A model generated the notes under the pieces. It saw only the letters and a program-made list of their open reading frames with translations, did not search any database and was not told the origin of the DNA. From Sphingobacteriaceae bacterium (lineage in GTDB: Bacteria > Bacteroidota > Bacteroidia > B-17B0 > Aurantibacillaceae), in the NCBI GenBank assembly GCA_016715905.1, contig JADJXI010000020.1, positions 310,001 through 374,000 of the forward strand: 64,000 nt of DNA, in the 5' to 3' direction. Both the position numbers and the translations under genes were made by a program. The stretch's first letter is position 1. Every line of letters starts with the position of its first letter. Positions 33,228 to 41,830 of the stretch are shown in pieces.

Positions 33228-33737
33228 ATGAATAGAATAATTTTAATAATCGGAATGACTTCTTTGACTATGTTAGCGAGTTGTCAAAATGTTGAATCAA
33301 AAAAAAGTGAAATAAATAATCCCAAAAAAGTTATGGATACAAGTTATCAAAAAACCGACGAAGAGTGGAAAAAAATTCTGACTCCGGAACAATATCAAAT
33401 ACTAAGAAAGAAAGGCACAGAAAGGCCTCATTCCAGCGCACTAAATGATTTATTTGAAGAAGGCACTTATGTTTGCGCAGGATGCGGTACTGAGCTATTT
33501 ACTAGCACTCAAAAGTTTGACGGACATTGTGGCTGGCCTAGCTTTGATGGCGAAATAGGAGGAGGGGATAGGGTTAAAAAAATCCGCGATCTGTCGCATG
33601 GCATGGTGCGTACAGAAATTGTTTGTGCTAAATGCGGCGGACATTTAGGACATATTTTTGATGATGGACCAACACAAAGCGGGCTTCGGTATTGTGTAAA
33701 TGGAGTTAGTATTGGATTTAAAAAGAAAGAAAAATAA
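33228..33737 (+). CDS. msrB: Peptide-methionine (R)-S-oxide reductase, lipoprotein form
   Basis: MsrB reduces methionine-R-sulfoxide in proteins. The 169 residues begin with a lipoprotein leader (LTMLASC, Cys19), so this copy should act in the periplasm or on the envelope. The SelR domain (about 45-165) has the Zn-binding CxxC pairs CAGCG and CAKCGGHLGH, HCGWPSFDG, RTEIV, and the catalytic RYCVNGVSIGF near the end. Its electron donor is not in the window. A strong terminator follows at 33743-33774, shared with the convergent T9SS gene. Confidence 0.95.
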   Translation: MNRIILIIGMTSLTMLASCQNVESKKSEINNPKKVMDTSYQKTDEEWKKILTPEQYQILRKKGTERPHSSALNDLFEEGTYVCAGCGTELFTSTQKFDGHCGWPSFDGEIGGGDRVKKIRDLSHGMVRTEIVCAKCGGHLGHIFDDGPTQSGLRYCVNGVSIGFKKKEK

Positions 33738-33742
33738 GTTAT

Positions 33743-33774
33743 AAAAAAACCGACAAAAAATTGTCGGTTTTTTT
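33743..33774. terminator. Bidirectional terminator after msrB
   Basis: A-rich strand then ACCGACAA, four A residues, TTGTCGGT and a run of seven T. It terminates msrB on the plus strand and the T9SS gene ending at 33784 on the minus strand. Confidence 0.88.
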
Positions 33775-33783
33775 GTGAATGAA

Positions 33784-34959
33784 TTAATCCAGAATTAATA
33801 GTTTTTTATGGAGTTGAACCCCTTTCAGAAAATAAATACCGGGTTTTAAATTATGTATTTCAAAACTATACTGATTAATTGAATTGAGGTTTATTATTGT
33901 AATTGTTTTTCCTGTTACATCAACCAGTGTTAACTTTTCTTCTTTCAATCCTTGAACAGTTACTTGTCCGGATGAAGGATTAGGATAAACATAAAATGAG
34001 CCGGTTAATTTATTTTCCTGAATGCCGTTTATTGTACACCAGGTTATTCCGCCTCCAACAAAGCCACTATTGTAATCGATGTATGGTGCTGAACCGGGAG
34101 GAGTTTGATCACAAAATTTATAAGTACCAATCATTCGGCCACTATTCGATGAAGAATCAGCTACCGTAAATGTTCCGGTATTACTTCCTTTAATGGTATC
34201 TGTATTATAAAAACTATCTAATATAATAACGTTTCCATTATTCGTAAAAGAAGCCGTGTTTCCCGGTACGTAATTATGAAAGTTCTTGGTAAGTCGAATT
34301 AATGAACCCGGATTATTATTGAATTTGATTTTATTCCATAAACTGTAAGTTAAAACAATAGAATCATTATTGAGATATAGGCCATCATTCGTAAATGCAT
34401 AACCTCCATGATAATTGTTATTGGTTAGAGTTGAATTATTGATTGAAAGAGAAACGGTAATTCTACCATTATTAATGGTTGGAGCAACAAATGCAATTCT
34501 ATTTCCATTAATTGTTCCGCTTGGAGTATTGGTAAAATTTCCGGCCACATACATACTGTCCATATAAATAGATCCGTTATTAATCATCGCCACAGAATTA
34601 GAGCTTGCGGTTAATGAAAAAGAACCCGAATTGGATCCGGTGCCGGAAGCTAAATTAAAAAATCGAAAGTTAGCCGTTCCATTATTATAAAAATATCCGC
34701 CATTAATTAGGATATCCCGTGCAGCATCTTGTATTAAAGATCCGCTGTTATTAATAGAAATGCCCCCGGTATTAAAAAGCATGCTGGTATTTAATGTTAC
34801 ACTATGATTAATGGTTACCGATGCGCCGTCAACAGGCACACAGGTGCAATTCCAAGTGGCGGGATTTGTCCAATTGCCATTTGAAACCGAACTTACCACT
34901 TGCGAGTTAGCATATTGCCGTGTGATAATAAAAATTAAAAGAAGGTAAATTTTTTTCAT
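33784..34959 (-). CDS. T9SS-secreted beta-helix-like surface protein
   Basis: A secreted protein of 391 residues from the ATG at 34957-34959, chosen over an upstream in-frame ATG because MKKIYLLLIFI begins a normal signal peptide. The body (about 25-300) is Asn/Ser/Gly-rich with repeated strands containing NNGS, NNGN and TNNG turns, consistent with a right-handed beta-helix or adhesin-like fold. An early NWTNPATWNCTCVP motif is typical of Bacteroidota surface proteins. The C-terminal T9SS domain (about 320-391) has YPNPSSG, VDVTGK and LKPGIYFL and ends KKLLILD. Function is unknown; adhesion or exopolymer contact is inferred. Confidence 0.7.
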   Translation of the reverse strand: MKKIYLLLIFIITRQYANSQVVSSVSNGNWTNPATWNCTCVPVDGASVTINHSVTLNTSMLFNTGGISINNSGSLIQDAARDILINGGYFYNNGTANFRFFNLASGTGSNSGSFSLTASSNSVAMINNGSIYMDSMYVAGNFTNTPSGTINGNRIAFVAPTINNGRITVSLSINNSTLTNNNYHGGYAFTNDGLYLNNDSIVLTYSLWNKIKFNNNPGSLIRLTKNFHNYVPGNTASFTNNGNVIILDSFYNTDTIKGSNTGTFTVADSSSNSGRMIGTYKFCDQTPPGSAPYIDYNSGFVGGGITWCTINGIQENKLTGSFYVYPNPSSGQVTVQGLKEEKLTLVDVTGKTITIINLNSINQYSFEIHNLKPGIYFLKGVQLHKKLLILD

Positions 34960-35053
34960 ATGTTTTTTAATGGATAAATGTATGGAATTATTATCCGTCA
35001 ATAACACCTCAAATTTTATTTACAACGATTTAAAACCTGTTTTTAATCATAAA

Positions 35054-35082
35054 AAAAGTCCGATAGTAGCTATCGGACTTTT
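35054..35082. terminator. Strong hairpin terminator between two minus-strand T9SS genes
   Basis: AAAAGTCCGATAG and CTATCGGACTTTT form a 13-base perfect stem with a three-base loop. It follows the stop of the 1373-residue gene on the minus strand and separates it from the next gene. Confidence 0.85.
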
Positions 35083-35098
35083 AAATAATTAAGAAAAA

Positions 35099-38000
35099 TT
35101 ATTCTTTGATTAATTTCAACAAGGTACTTTCTCCGTCTTTCACTTTCAAGTTTAAGAAATAAACGCCATTAGCAACTTCGCTGATGCCGATTGAATAATT
35201 TGGATTTGACAAGTTGAAGATATGTGAAGTGGTCTTAATTAATTTTCCACCTGCATCAATCACTTCTATAAATATTTCCGAATCAAGTGTGCTAGGATAA
35301 GATACAATTACATTTTCGCTTGCCGGATTCGGATATACTGCAAAGTACATTTCTCCATTTGAATTCTTTAAAATACCTGTACATGGTGTTACCACAATTG
35401 CAATAATTTGTGTGTTATTACAATTATTTCCATCGGTACCATAAACGGTATAGGTTTGATTAGCGGAAGGAGAGTAAGTTTGCGATGGGCCATTTAAATT
35501 ACCGGGTTGCCAAGTGTATGAAGTAGCACCTACCGCACTTAAGTTTAGTGTGTTTCCAAGACAAACTAGCGTTCCACTACTATTGATGGTGATATTAGGT
35601 AACTGATTCACTGTAATTGTTGCATTTGAAACTGAATTGCAGTTTCCATTATATCCCGTAACATTATAAACAGTTGTTGTAGTTGGAGAAACCGCTATGC
35701 TTGCATTGTTTGATCCGGTATTCCATGAATAAGTTACAGCTCCACTTGCATTTAATGTAGTAGTGGCACCTACACAAATTACGGCACCATTTACTGTTAC
35801 AGTTGGCGTTTGAGTTACATTAACAGTTGCTGTTTTTACATTGGTACATCCTCCTGTTAAACCGGTAACCGTATAAACAGAGGTAACTGAAGGAGACACG
35901 CTAATGGATGGGTTGCTTGAACCCGTATTCCATAAGTATGAAGCAGCTCCACTTGCTGAAATAACTACTGAATTACCGGAACAAACAGATTGTGTGTTAT
36001 TTGCAATTACGACAGTAGGACTTGTAGTTACATTTACAGTAACGGTTTGCACATTGTTACAATTACCATTAGATCCGGTAACCGTATAAACTGTTGTCGA
36101 GCCCGGAGAAACGGATGTTGTGTTTGTTAACGCACCATTACTCCAAGAGTAAGTAGAAGCACCGCTAGCTGTTAGTACTGTTGAGGCACCACTGCAAATA
36201 TTGGCATTGGAAGCTGTAACCGTAGGATTATTATTTACCGTAACAGTTGAAATATAAACTCCTGTGCATCCTCCTCCGCTACTACCCGTAACTGTGTAAG
36301 TGCTGGTTAAACCGGGTGAAACGGAAGTTGTAGAAGTTAATGATCCTGTACTCCAGGTATAGGAAATTGCACCGCTGGCACTGAGCACCGCTGAATTTCC
36401 ATTACAAATACTCGGACTGTTTGCACTAATGGTTAATGAACCACCACCAACTGTTATGGTGGCATTAGCAGAGCCGTTACATCCGTTCACTCCGCCAACA
36501 ACATTATAAATTGTTGATGCGGTTGGAGTAACTGAAATAGATTGAGAATTGATACCGTTGCTCCAACTATAGGTCATTGCGCCGGATGCATTTAAAATTG
36601 CGCTGCTGCCGTTACAAATGGTTTGAGAAGGATTGCTTATTAAAACATTTGGCATAGCAGTTACTGAAACTACCTGAGAAGCTGTAGTGCCCGGGCCATA
36701 AATGTTGCTGGTAAACAAGGAAACAGTATATGTTCCGGGATTTGCGAATGTTATTATAGGATTAGCAACGGTTGAGCTTGATATACTAACGCCTCCCATT
36801 GGGGCAACACTCCAACTCCATACTGTAGGTGCATTTGCAGAAAAATCATTAAATGGTTTTGGAACGCCTGTACATAATGAACCTGTATAAGATAATGCGG
36901 TAACCGGTGCGGCAGCTGCAATTACATCCACTTTCCAGGTACCTCTTCCATAAGTAGAAGCAATTAATTTACCGGGATCTGCAGGAGAAATTTCTAGATC
37001 TGATACTGGAATATTAGGCAAGTTATATTGGTAAGGAACCCAATTTGCTAAACCATTATCGATATAATATACTCCAATATCCATTCCAATGTAAATTCTG
37101 TCATTGCTTCCTAATTGAAATACACCACATGTTGCAGGAATGTTTGGTAAATTTCCGGTGATGTTAGTCCAACTGGTTCCTCCATTCGTTGTTTTAAGTA
37201 CTTTATTTGCTGCAGAGTATCCGCTAAGCATTACCCAAGCTATATTTGGATTGGTTGGATGAACCACAACAAAGTCAGGTGCAGCACTTCCAATTGGTGC
37301 CCCATTGGTTACGTTGGTCCAGTTTGTACCCCCATTTGTGGTTTTAATAATCGCGTTACTTTTTAAAACATAAATTACCTGATTGTTAGAAGGTGCAATT
37401 GCAAACTCTCTAATTGATCCGGTAACTGGCATAGTTCCGTTTTGCGTCCAGCTTCCGGCCAGATTATTGGAAACAAACATTTCTTGTCTTCCTGCATGTA
37501 ATCTGGTGTTGTTGGTAGGATCCTGTTTCCAAATGGTTACCCAAGGTGCGGCACCGGTCATTCCGGTTGTGCATGTACTCCAAGGTCCTCCGCCAATTGA
37601 TCTTCTAAATGCTCCGTTATAATATTCGGCAAATTTATTGGCGTTAGTAGTTCTGTCAATAAAACAATCCATACCATCACCACCTAATTGAGCACTGTAT
37701 GTTGTTCCGGTCCAAATACTGGTTCCATTATCTTGATGACCTGTAATCCAGAAGTTAGCTGTTTGCGAAGAAGTTCCTAGTTTATAAATCTGAGATAAAT
37801 TCATTTGACCGGATACCTCTAGCCAACTGCCACCGTTTCTTCTGTAAACAGTTCCGTCGTTAGCGTTGTATAAATTACCTACAATATCATATTCTAAATC
37901 GTGATGATCAGCATGTGTAAATGGAGCTCCAGATCCGGTCCAGTGTCCATAAAGTGACCAACCACCGGTTGCACCACCTGTTGTACTGCGCCAAACATTT

Positions 38001-39220
38001 ACACCGCCGGTAACAATTTCATTGGAGTTTGTTGGTGAAGCGGCTATACATAAGTCATACCATCCTTGTCCTCCGGTATCTCCACCTGTATTAGACCATC
38101 CTAAAAGATTTGGTGAATTTGACATTTGTGTGAAAGTAACTCCACCATCCACAGATCTGTATAACCCTTGGAAACCGTTATTAGAACTTAAAGAAGCCAA
38201 TACATAAACCACTTGTGGATTTGCCGGTGTAACGGCAATAGCCATTCTGCTTATTCCTGTAGTTGGAATTCCATTTGTTATTTGCGTAAAACTTGCGCCT
38301 CCATTGGTAGAGCGTCTAAAACTGGTTCCGGCTGAATAAACAATATTTGGATTACCGGGTTGAAATTCTAAATCATAACAGTTATTTCCATCTGCAGTTG
38401 CCCAAGCACCTGCTCCTCCATTGGTATTTCTTCTTATGCCTCCGTTGGTTGCTGCAATAACAACAGAAGGCGTGTTTGGATTTACAATAATTCTTCTGAT
38501 TCTTGCTCCGGCGCTAAATGTATAAGTTAATCCGGTAGGCGTAAATGTTACACCCGCATCAAATGATTTATAAACACCAATACTCGGATTATCACCTGCA
38601 TCTCCATCACCGGTTGCCAGATAAATTATATTGGTATTTGAAGGGTCAACAGCAGCATCACTGCATCCGGTATTCGGCATATTATCAGTTGTAGTTACCC
38701 AGGTTGTGCCGGCATTATATGATCTCCAGAATCCTCCAGCCGGCGCGCAAGCGTAAACAATATTCGTATTGGTAGGATGCGCAACAAAGCCATTGATTCT
38801 ACCTGATTTTAAAAACTGACCATTACCTGTTCCGGCAATTGGACCCATTGGACCCACCGGCGACCAAGTTGCTGCTGCAACAATATTATTTCCACCAATT
38901 TGTCCGTATTTTCCACCGCCATTATTTCCTTGCTGTGCATTATAATTATCTAACCAAGCCTGGTAATTGGGAGCTGTTTGTGCTAATAAAGATAAATCTC
39001 CGGTAGGGTAAACTCTTTGCTCAACAAAACTTTCCCATCTTTTAAAAATTTTATATCCCTTTCCTTTTTCATTGATATCTTTTCCTGCATAATAGTCCTC
39101 AAATTTTTGCTGGGCATTATAAAAATTTCCGTTTGGGTCTTGCATAATTTCCCAATACTCCTGTGCATTTCCCGATATTGATAATGATAAGATTCCAATT
39201 GAAAGTAAAAATTTTTTCAT
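35099..39220 (-). CDS. Giant T9SS-secreted beta-propeller protein with Ig-like repeats
   Basis: A 1373-residue surface protein: signal peptide (about 1-19), a charged spacer, a large sialidase/VPS10-like beta-propeller (about 110-770) with many Asp-box-type turns such as SYNAGTTW, SFDAGVTF, STNGGASF, SVDGGVTF, TTNGGTNW and TTNGGTSW, a PKD domain (about 775-850), six tandem Ig-like repeats of about 70 residues, and a T9SS sorting domain (about 1300-1373; YPNPASE, DAGGKLIK, VANGVYFL). It is probably displayed on the cell surface and binds glycans or proteins. No catalytic sialidase arginine triad can be recognised, so an enzyme role is not claimed. It is monocistronic, with a strong terminator. 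Confidence 0.82.
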   Translation of the reverse strand: MKKFLLSIGILSLSISGNAQEYWEIMQDPNGNFYNAQQKFEDYYAGKDINEKGKGYKIFKRWESFVEQRVYPTGDLSLLAQTAPNYQAWLDNYNAQQGNNGGGKYGQIGGNNIVAAATWSPVGPMGPIAGTGNGQFLKSGRINGFVAHPTNTNIVYACAPAGGFWRSYNAGTTWVTTTDNMPNTGCSDAAVDPSNTNIIYLATGDGDAGDNPSIGVYKSFDAGVTFTPTGLTYTFSAGARIRRIIVNPNTPSVVIAATNGGIRRNTNGGAGAWATADGNNCYDLEFQPGNPNIVYSAGTSFRRSTNGGASFTQITNGIPTTGISRMAIAVTPANPQVVYVLASLSSNNGFQGLYRSVDGGVTFTQMSNSPNLLGWSNTGGDTGGQGWYDLCIAASPTNSNEIVTGGVNVWRSTTGGATGGWSLYGHWTGSGAPFTHADHHDLEYDIVGNLYNANDGTVYRRNGGSWLEVSGQMNLSQIYKLGTSSQTANFWITGHQDNGTSIWTGTTYSAQLGGDGMDCFIDRTTNANKFAEYYNGAFRRSIGGGPWSTCTTGMTGAAPWVTIWKQDPTNNTRLHAGRQEMFVSNNLAGSWTQNGTMPVTGSIREFAIAPSNNQVIYVLKSNAIIKTTNGGTNWTNVTNGAPIGSAAPDFVVVHPTNPNIAWVMLSGYSAANKVLKTTNGGTSWTNITGNLPNIPATCGVFQLGSNDRIYIGMDIGVYYIDNGLANWVPYQYNLPNIPVSDLEISPADPGKLIASTYGRGTWKVDVIAAAAPVTALSYTGSLCTGVPKPFNDFSANAPTVWSWSVAPMGGVSISSSTVANPIITFANPGTYTVSLFTSNIYGPGTTASQVVSVTAMPNVLISNPSQTICNGSSAILNASGAMTYSWSNGINSQSISVTPTASTIYNVVGGVNGCNGSANATITVGGGSLTISANSPSICNGNSAVLSASGAISYTWSTGSLTSTTSVSPGLTSTYTVTGSSGGGCTGVYISTVTVNNNPTVTASNANICSGASTVLTASGASTYSWSNGALTNTTSVSPGSTTVYTVTGSNGNCNNVQTVTVNVTTSPTVVIANNTQSVCSGNSVVISASGAASYLWNTGSSNPSISVSPSVTSVYTVTGLTGGCTNVKTATVNVTQTPTVTVNGAVICVGATTTLNASGAVTYSWNTGSNNASIAVSPTTTTVYNVTGYNGNCNSVSNATITVNQLPNITINSSGTLVCLGNTLNLSAVGATSYTWQPGNLNGPSQTYSPSANQTYTVYGTDGNNCNNTQIIAIVVTPCTGILKNSNGEMYFAVYPNPASENVIVSYPSTLDSEIFIEVIDAGGKLIKTTSHIFNLSNPNYSIGISEVANGVYFLNLKVKDGESTLLKLIKE
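35385..36670 (-). repeat. Six tandem Ig-like repeats within the giant surface gene
   Basis: Six copies of about 210 bases encode units of the pattern 'P.V....ICSG.S..L.ASGA..YSWSTG......SVSP..T..YTVTG..G.C......TV.V'. The DNA copies differ by many substitutions, so they are old rather than recently expanded. Similar units occur in the genes at 22816-24453 and 49208-52684. Confidence 0.8.
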
Positions 39221-39382
39221 ATTTGTTTTTTTAACTACACCGAATTTAGTTCAAAAAACACATATTGTCAATATAGACTTCTTTAAAATTGAAAAGAATT
39301 TGCAATAATCGACAAAGGCTAAAAATAACCGCATGAAAGGTTTAAAACCTATTTGAATGATCGGTCTAAATTTTTAGAAATT

Positions 39383-40369
39383 TTAATAAAGGGCTTGAAT
39401 CGGTTTGTTTTGAAGAATAAGCTCTATTTTTTCCAAAATTTCCGGACTTAATAATGCTACTTTATCAAGTGCCCCTAAATTTTCTTTTAATTGCTGAGGT
39501 TTACTTGCACCTAATATGGCTGTGCTCACATTTGGATTTTTTATGCACCAGGCAATGGCCATTTGCGTTAAAGATAAGCCGCATTCTTCTGCTAATTTAC
39601 CTAATGCAATTGTTTTTTTAATTTTGGATTGATCACCTAAAGTTCTTTCCTTCAACCAATCCATGCCTTCAATATGTAATCTATTATCGGTTGGAATTCC
39701 GTTATTATATTTCCCGGTTAATAAACCACTGCATAACGGGCTCCAGATGGTAGTACCCAATCCAAAATCTCTGAAAAGTAATAAATAATCTTTCTCCATT
39801 TTGGTTCTTTCAAACATATTATATTGGGGCTGCTCCATGGTAGGACCAATCAGATGATTTTTTTCGGCAAAAACAAAAGCCTGCATAATTTCATCGTTAC
39901 TCCACTCACTGGTTCCCCAATAAAATATTTTTCCTTGACGGATTAAATCGTTCATAGTCCAAACGGTTTCTTCAATAGGCGAATTTTTATCGGGTCGGTG
40001 ACAAAAAAACAAATCAATATATTCAACCTGCAAACGCTTTAAAGCGGCATGACAACCCTCTATTATATGCTTTCTGGAAAGACCTGTTTGGTTAGGTTTA
40101 GATTCCTCATACCCGAAAAACACTTTACTACTTACAGTATATGAACTTCTGGCCCAGTTTTTTTTCTTTAAAATTTCGCCCATTACCTGTTCTGATTTTC
40201 CGCGGGCATAGATTTCGGCATTATCAAAAAAATTAACTCCGTTTTCGTAAGCTATACTTAAAAGTTCATCGGCAACGCTAGTATCTATTTGCTTTCCAAA
40301 AGTTACCCAACTTCCAAATGAAAGTACACTTACCTGTAAACCTGATTTTCCTAATCTCCTGTATTCCAT
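39383..40369 (-). CDS. Aldo/keto reductase (Kv-beta-like)
   Basis: A 328-residue NADPH-dependent aldo/keto reductase, similar to the voltage-gated potassium channel beta-subunit (AKR6-like) group. The TIM barrel and catalytic tetrad are visible: Asp and Tyr in FFDNAEIYARGKSE near 50, Lys in SSKVFFG near 84, His in DLFFCHRPD near 122. The GLGTTIWSPL and GASKPQQLKENLGAL cofactor segments follow. It likely reduces aldehydes or ketones. It starts 5 bases after the aldehyde dehydrogenase upstream, so the two probably form an aldehyde-handling operon, one oxidising and one reducing. Confidence 0.92.
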   Translation of the reverse strand: MEYRRLGKSGLQVSVLSFGSWVTFGKQIDTSVADELLSIAYENGVNFFDNAEIYARGKSEQVMGEILKKKNWARSSYTVSSKVFFGYEESKPNQTGLSRKHIIEGCHAALKRLQVEYIDLFFCHRPDKNSPIEETVWTMNDLIRQGKIFYWGTSEWSNDEIMQAFVFAEKNHLIGPTMEQPQYNMFERTKMEKDYLLLFRDFGLGTTIWSPLCSGLLTGKYNNGIPTDNRLHIEGMDWLKERTLGDQSKIKKTIALGKLAEECGLSLTQMAIAWCIKNPNVSTAILGASKPQQLKENLGALDKVALLSPEILEKIELILQNKPIQALY

Positions 40370-40374
40370 AATTA

Positions 40375-41790
40375 TTATTTTACTAAAATTTTTGTTTCCA
40401 ACATATCCATCATCGCATATTTCACGCCTTCTCTGCCCAACCCGCTTTCTTTTATCCCACCATAAGGCATGTGATCGAAGCGCAAGGTAGGAACATCGTT
40501 GTGAATTACACCACCAACTAGCGCATTTTTAAAAACTTTCTCCAATTCTTCTATCGAATCTGTGAAAATTCCGCACTGTAATCCGAATTTTGTATCATTT
40601 AATTGACGGATGGCTTCATCAATTTCACCCGAATACTTTTCAATACAAATCACAGGCCCAAAAATCTCTTCAGCATTCACTTTCATTTTTATAGTCGTAT
40701 TCGTGAGAATTGTTGGTTCATAAAATGTATTTGTTCTTTTTCCTCCGTAAATCAATGTTGCGCCTTGTTTTATACTTTCATTCACCCATAATTCAACACG
40801 TTTTGCTTGGGTTTCATCAATCATCGGACCTAAGTCTGTTTCGGAGTTCAAAGGGTCGCCGGTTTTTAAATTCATTGCCGCTTTTTTCATTTCCAATATA
40901 AAGGCATCATAATTTGATTCATGAACTATAAATCGTTGCGCATGAATGCAAATTTGCCCGCTATATGCAAAAGCACCATTAATACATTTATTTATTATTG
41001 CATCAACATCTACTTTTTGACTAATAATTACGCCTGCATTTCCACCCAATTCTAAAACCACTTTTTTCTTTCCGCATTTTGATTTTAAGTCCCAACCTAC
41101 TTCAGGTGAACCAGTGAAACTCAACAAATTTATTCGTTCGTCATCCACCAATAAACTACCGGTTATTCTGTTCATAGGTATGATTGATACAGCACCCTTA
41201 GGCAATTCGGTTTCATTAATAAGTTTAGCTAAAAAAAGTGTTGAAAGCGGGGTGTTGCTTGCGGGTTTTAAAATTATAGGACAGCCTGCAGCTATGGCCG
41301 GGGCAATTTTGTGCACCGCTAAGTTTAACGGAAAATTGAAAGGAGAAATTCCGGCAACAATACCTATCGGAAAATGTTTAACAATACCTGTTTTATTTTT
41401 CCCATTCTCAGTCCAATCTAAATCCAGCAATTCATGGGGTATTCTCTTACACTCTTCCGAAGCAATTTTAAAAGTTTGAATGGAACGTTTCACTTCAGCG
41501 GTAGCCAAACGAATTGGTTTACCACTTTCCATGCAAAGTAATTCTGAAATTACATTAATATTATTTTCTAATTTTTGCGTAATGCTTAATAATATTTTTT
41601 CTTTCTGAAAAGACGATAAATGAAAACAAGCTGCTTTAACCAATACGGCTGAATTAATGGCCTTGTTTAAAATGTTGGTATCGGCAAGGTAGGTTTGGGC
41701 AATAACTTCACCCGTATATTTGTTGGTAACCGGCAGGGTATCAGAACTGCTGATAAATTCTCCTCCACAATAAATTTTATATTCGTTCAT
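40375..41790 (-). CDS. NAD(P)-dependent aldehyde dehydrogenase
   Basis: A 471-residue complete aldehyde dehydrogenase. Motifs are in order: SPFNFPLNLAVHKIAPA near 150, LKPASNTPLST near 175, SFTGSPEVGWDLK, the general-base Glu in LELGGNAG near 247, and the catalytic Cys in SGQICIHAQR near 281, then EEIFGPV and the C-terminal KESGLGREG. It resembles the lactaldehyde/succinate-semialdehyde and non-phosphorylating glyceraldehyde-3-phosphate dehydrogenase side of the family; the substrate is not resolved. It is divergent from the helicase gene across 40 bases and precedes an aldo/keto reductase on the same transcript. Confidence 0.93.
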   Translation of the reverse strand: MNEYKIYCGGEFISSSDTLPVTNKYTGEVIAQTYLADTNILNKAINSAVLVKAACFHLSSFQKEKILLSITQKLENNINVISELLCMESGKPIRLATAEVKRSIQTFKIASEECKRIPHELLDLDWTENGKNKTGIVKHFPIGIVAGISPFNFPLNLAVHKIAPAIAAGCPIILKPASNTPLSTLFLAKLINETELPKGAVSIIPMNRITGSLLVDDERINLLSFTGSPEVGWDLKSKCGKKKVVLELGGNAGVIISQKVDVDAIINKCINGAFAYSGQICIHAQRFIVHESNYDAFILEMKKAAMNLKTGDPLNSETDLGPMIDETQAKRVELWVNESIKQGATLIYGGKRTNTFYEPTILTNTTIKMKVNAEEIFGPVICIEKYSGEIDEAIRQLNDTKFGLQCGIFTDSIEELEKVFKNALVGGVIHNDVPTLRFDHMPYGGIKESGLGREGVKYAMMDMLETKILVK

Positions 41791-41806
41791 CTGCGCACTA
41801 AATTAT

Positions 41807-41814
41807 TAAATTTG
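41807..41814 (+). promoter_or_regulatory. -7 promoter element of the helicase gene
   Basis: TAAATTTG, exact to TAnnTTTG, 16 bases before the GTG start at 41831. It is in a 40-base divergent gap, so its -33 region would overlap the start of the aldehyde dehydrogenase. Confidence 0.45.
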
Positions 41815-41830
41815 TTTTACTTTAGGAATT

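Noticed and set aside
39338..39350. Palindrome AGGTTT-A-AAACCT in the gap before the giant surface gene
   Set aside because: Short, not placed against a promoter motif and not followed by T residues; could be chance in AT-rich sequence.
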